From Alphaproteobacteria bacterium (GTDB lineage: Bacteria; Pseudomonadota; Alphaproteobacteria; DSM-16000; Inquilinaceae): DNA of 34,967 bases. The stretch's first letter is position 1, and each line of letters opens with the position of its first letter. The notes below the pieces were generated by a model. That model did not search any database. It saw nothing but the letters and a program-made list of their open reading frames with translations, and was not told the origin of the DNA. This document shows positions 34,830 to 34,967 of the stretch, piece after piece. The position numbers were made by a program, and so were the translations under genes. The stretch covers positions 1-34,967 of the forward strand of contig JANQKE010000074.1 of assembly GCA_028281265.1 (NCBI GenBank). Reading direction: 5' to 3'.

Positions 34830-34967
34830 GGGAGCCGGGAGCCGGGAGACGGGAGACGGGAGCCGGGAGCCGGGAGCCGGGAGCCGGGAGCCGGGAGACG
34901 GGAGCCGGGAGCCGGGAGCCGGGAGCCGGGAGACGGGAGCCGGGAGCCGGGAGCCGGGAGCCGGGAG
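34830..34967. repeat. 7-base tandem repeat with 35-base higher-order period, cut by the window end
   Basis: GGGAGCC and its variant GGGAGAC run head to tail for nineteen full copies and a partial twentieth, starting two bases after the xseA stop. Variant units are numbers 3, 4, 10 and 15. From unit 10 on, the order is GAC-type followed by four GCC-type, twice, giving a 35-base period. The array is open-ended at the window edge, so its true length is unknown. Confidence 0.95.

Overview
The window reads as chromosomal DNA from a high-GC alphaproteobacterium, probably of the Rhodospirillales or a close relative. The signs are the divK-pleD pair, an EipB (DUF1849) homologue, a Y-family polymerase with an N-terminal four-cysteine motif, an AspRS with the His typical of non-discriminating enzymes, and strong G/C bias at third codon positions. 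No rRNA, tRNA, CRISPR array, prophage or insertion sequence was found.

Region 1 (1-11133) is a catabolic neighbourhood. It holds two aldehyde dehydrogenases, a family III CoA-transferase, a LysR regulator divergent from the transferase, an SDR dehydrogenase, a Tat-exported GMC oxidoreductase, a CitE/HpcH-type CoA-ester lyase and a class I fumarase-type hydratase. Hydratase, CoA-transferase and lyase together are the three activities needed to take mesaconate (or a related C4/C5 dicarboxylate) through citramalate and citramalyl-CoA to acetyl-CoA and pyruvate. The oxidoreductases could supply the acid from an alcohol or aldehyde. The substrate is inferred. Between hydratase and lyase lies what looks like the C-terminal stub of a CitF-like CoA-transferase subunit. 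A long paired palindrome precedes the first gene.

Region 2 (11134-18000) starts with a 580-base stretch without a convincing gene that holds one copy of a dispersed hairpin repeat. It continues with a minus-strand group of rsmI, an RsmB/NOP2-type methyltransferase and an unusual protein that joins a degenerate restriction-endonuclease-like N-terminus to a HEPN-like RX4H motif. Then come gabD, a glutathionyl-hydroquinone reductase and a divergent LysR regulator.

Region 3 (18000-28430) is mostly housekeeping: argS, an M23-like exported protein, rnd, aspS, a small GGDEF-family protein, a 2-hydroxyacid dehydrogenase, eipB and a DinB-type polymerase. Region 4 (28461-34827) has divK-pleD (cell-cycle phosphorelay and c-di-GMP), an exported pentapeptide-repeat protein, a second copy of the hairpin repeat next to the purB stop, purB, a carboxymuconolactone-decarboxylase-like protein and xseA. 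The window ends inside a 7-base tandem repeat with a 35-base higher-order period that begins two bases after the xseA stop.

All functional calls come from reading motifs by eye; no database search was run.
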